NCBI GenBank assembly: GCA_900552885.1
Contig: USBM01000162.1
Location: forward strand, 1 to 5,281
From: an uncultured Clostridium sp.
GTDB taxonomy: Bacteria; Bacillota; Clostridia; Lachnospirales; Lachnospiraceae
Reading direction: 5' to 3'
DNA: 5,281 bases
Both the position numbers and the translations under genes were made by a program. How positions within the stretch are numbered: position 1 is the stretch's first letter; each line of letters opens with the position of its first letter. Under the pieces are notes generated by a model. It was not told the DNA's origin, ran no database searches, and was given only the letters and a program-made list of their open reading frames with translations. This document shows positions 5,142 through 5,281 of the stretch, piece by piece.

Positions 5142-5246
5142 TTATACCCTTGCACAGCGTAAGGGAGACGGACGCGCATGTTTTAGGTTGTGAACCCGGC
5201 TTTAGGGTGGTGTCATGTTGCAGCAGGCACATAGCACAAGGCATAC
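5142..5246 (+). other. GC-richer segment with self-complementary stretches, possible structured RNA
   Basis: This stretch after tyrS is visibly richer in G and C than the other intergenic DNA. CCCTTGC (5147-5153) pairs with GTAAGGG (5159-5165) in a seven-pair hairpin with an ACAGC loop. GGTT (5187-5190) and AACC (5194-5197) can form a short second one. As an alternative, the segment beginning TATACC (5143) can pair with CAAGGCATA (5237-5245), with one mismatch and one bulge, closing the whole region. No U-tract follows the hairpins, so they do not look like a tyrS terminator. I do not recognise the RNA class; a small RNA or the leader of a gene beyond the window are both possible. Strand is assumed from the neighbours. 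Confidence 0.3.
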
Positions 5247-5277
5247 CTTCGAACTAAGCTTGCAAGCAAGCTAAGGT
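5245..5277. repeat. Inverted repeat near the right edge, possible terminator stem
   Basis: AGCTTG (5257-5262) pairs with CAAGCT (5267-5272) around a CAAG loop, and ACCTT (5245-5249) pairs with AAGGT (5273-5277) outside a seven-base bulge (5250-5256). The window ends four bases later, so it cannot be seen whether a T-tract follows. It could be the terminator of tyrS or of an RNA in the preceding segment, or part of a longer structure. Confidence 0.4.
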
Positions 5278-5281
5278 CTCA

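Noticed and set aside
5204..5217. AGGGTGGTGTCATG resembling a second T-box core.
   Set aside because: Only the first eight bases fit; the ACC/AAC part of the bulge and the following antiterminator strand are missing, and no stem I or T-tract is visible.
5245..5257. ACCTTCGAACTAA as a tRNA T-arm.
   Set aside because: The flanking bases do not form the five-pair T stem and no acceptor, D or anticodon arm is present on either strand.
5215..5274. A 19-codon ORF from ATG at 5215 with AGGGTGG just upstream.
   Set aside because: It is very short, its SD-like sequence is too close (4 bases), and it runs through the inverted repeat at the right edge; chance is more likely.

Overview
The window looks like a chromosomal segment from a moderately AT-rich Firmicute of the Clostridia, most likely a member of the Lachnospiraceae. 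The reasons are AGGAGG-type ribosome binding sites, a T-box leader in front of a class I tRNA synthetase, a ZTP riboswitch, and a two-protein replacement for bifunctional PurH that I associate with that family. All supported genes lie on the + strand. Genus cannot be decided from the sequence.

Layout. Bases 1-198 are AT-rich; a reading frame open at the left edge and closing at 100 may be the tail of an upstream gene. A small predicted four-helix membrane protein of unknown function follows (199-639). Next come a promoter (650-677), a ZTP (pfl-motif) riboswitch aptamer (686-759) and an overlapping intrinsic terminator (749-789). This leader precedes purO (853-1566), a PurO-type IMP cyclohydrolase. 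A 129-base gap then holds a forward promoter candidate, a strong-looking reverse-strand promoter candidate and an imperfect inverted repeat. Next is a stand-alone AICAR formyltransferase (1696-2874), equivalent to only the C-terminal domain of PurH/ATIC. Six bases later a membrane-anchored extracytoplasmic protein of unknown function begins (2881-3501), with no visible ribosome binding site. The promoter for tyrS has its -35 on that gene's stop codon. It drives a complete tyrosine T-box leader (about 3534-3823) and tyrS (3908-5134). The last 147 bases hold no convincing gene but have several complementary segments that may form a structured RNA or a terminator.

How it fits together. AICAR formyltransferase and IMP cyclohydrolase catalyse the last two steps of de novo IMP synthesis (AICAR to FAICAR to IMP). 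AICAR is also called ZMP, and ZTP is made from it when 10-formyl-tetrahydrofolate runs short. The riboswitch therefore senses a derivative of the substrate of the enzymes it controls, and ligand binding should prevent termination. The second half is an independent amino-acid-responsive unit: uncharged tRNA-Tyr should pair with the TAC specifier and the TGGT bulge of the T-box and allow tyrS transcription. No terminator was seen between the purine genes and the T-box, so the T-box terminator may also end read-through purine transcripts.

I see no mobile element, CRISPR array, tRNA or rRNA. The ZTP and T-box classes are known. The most unusual points are the ATIC-like character of the formyltransferase, the complex region between purO and purH, the unidentified membrane protein in the purine operon, and the unassigned structured 3' end.
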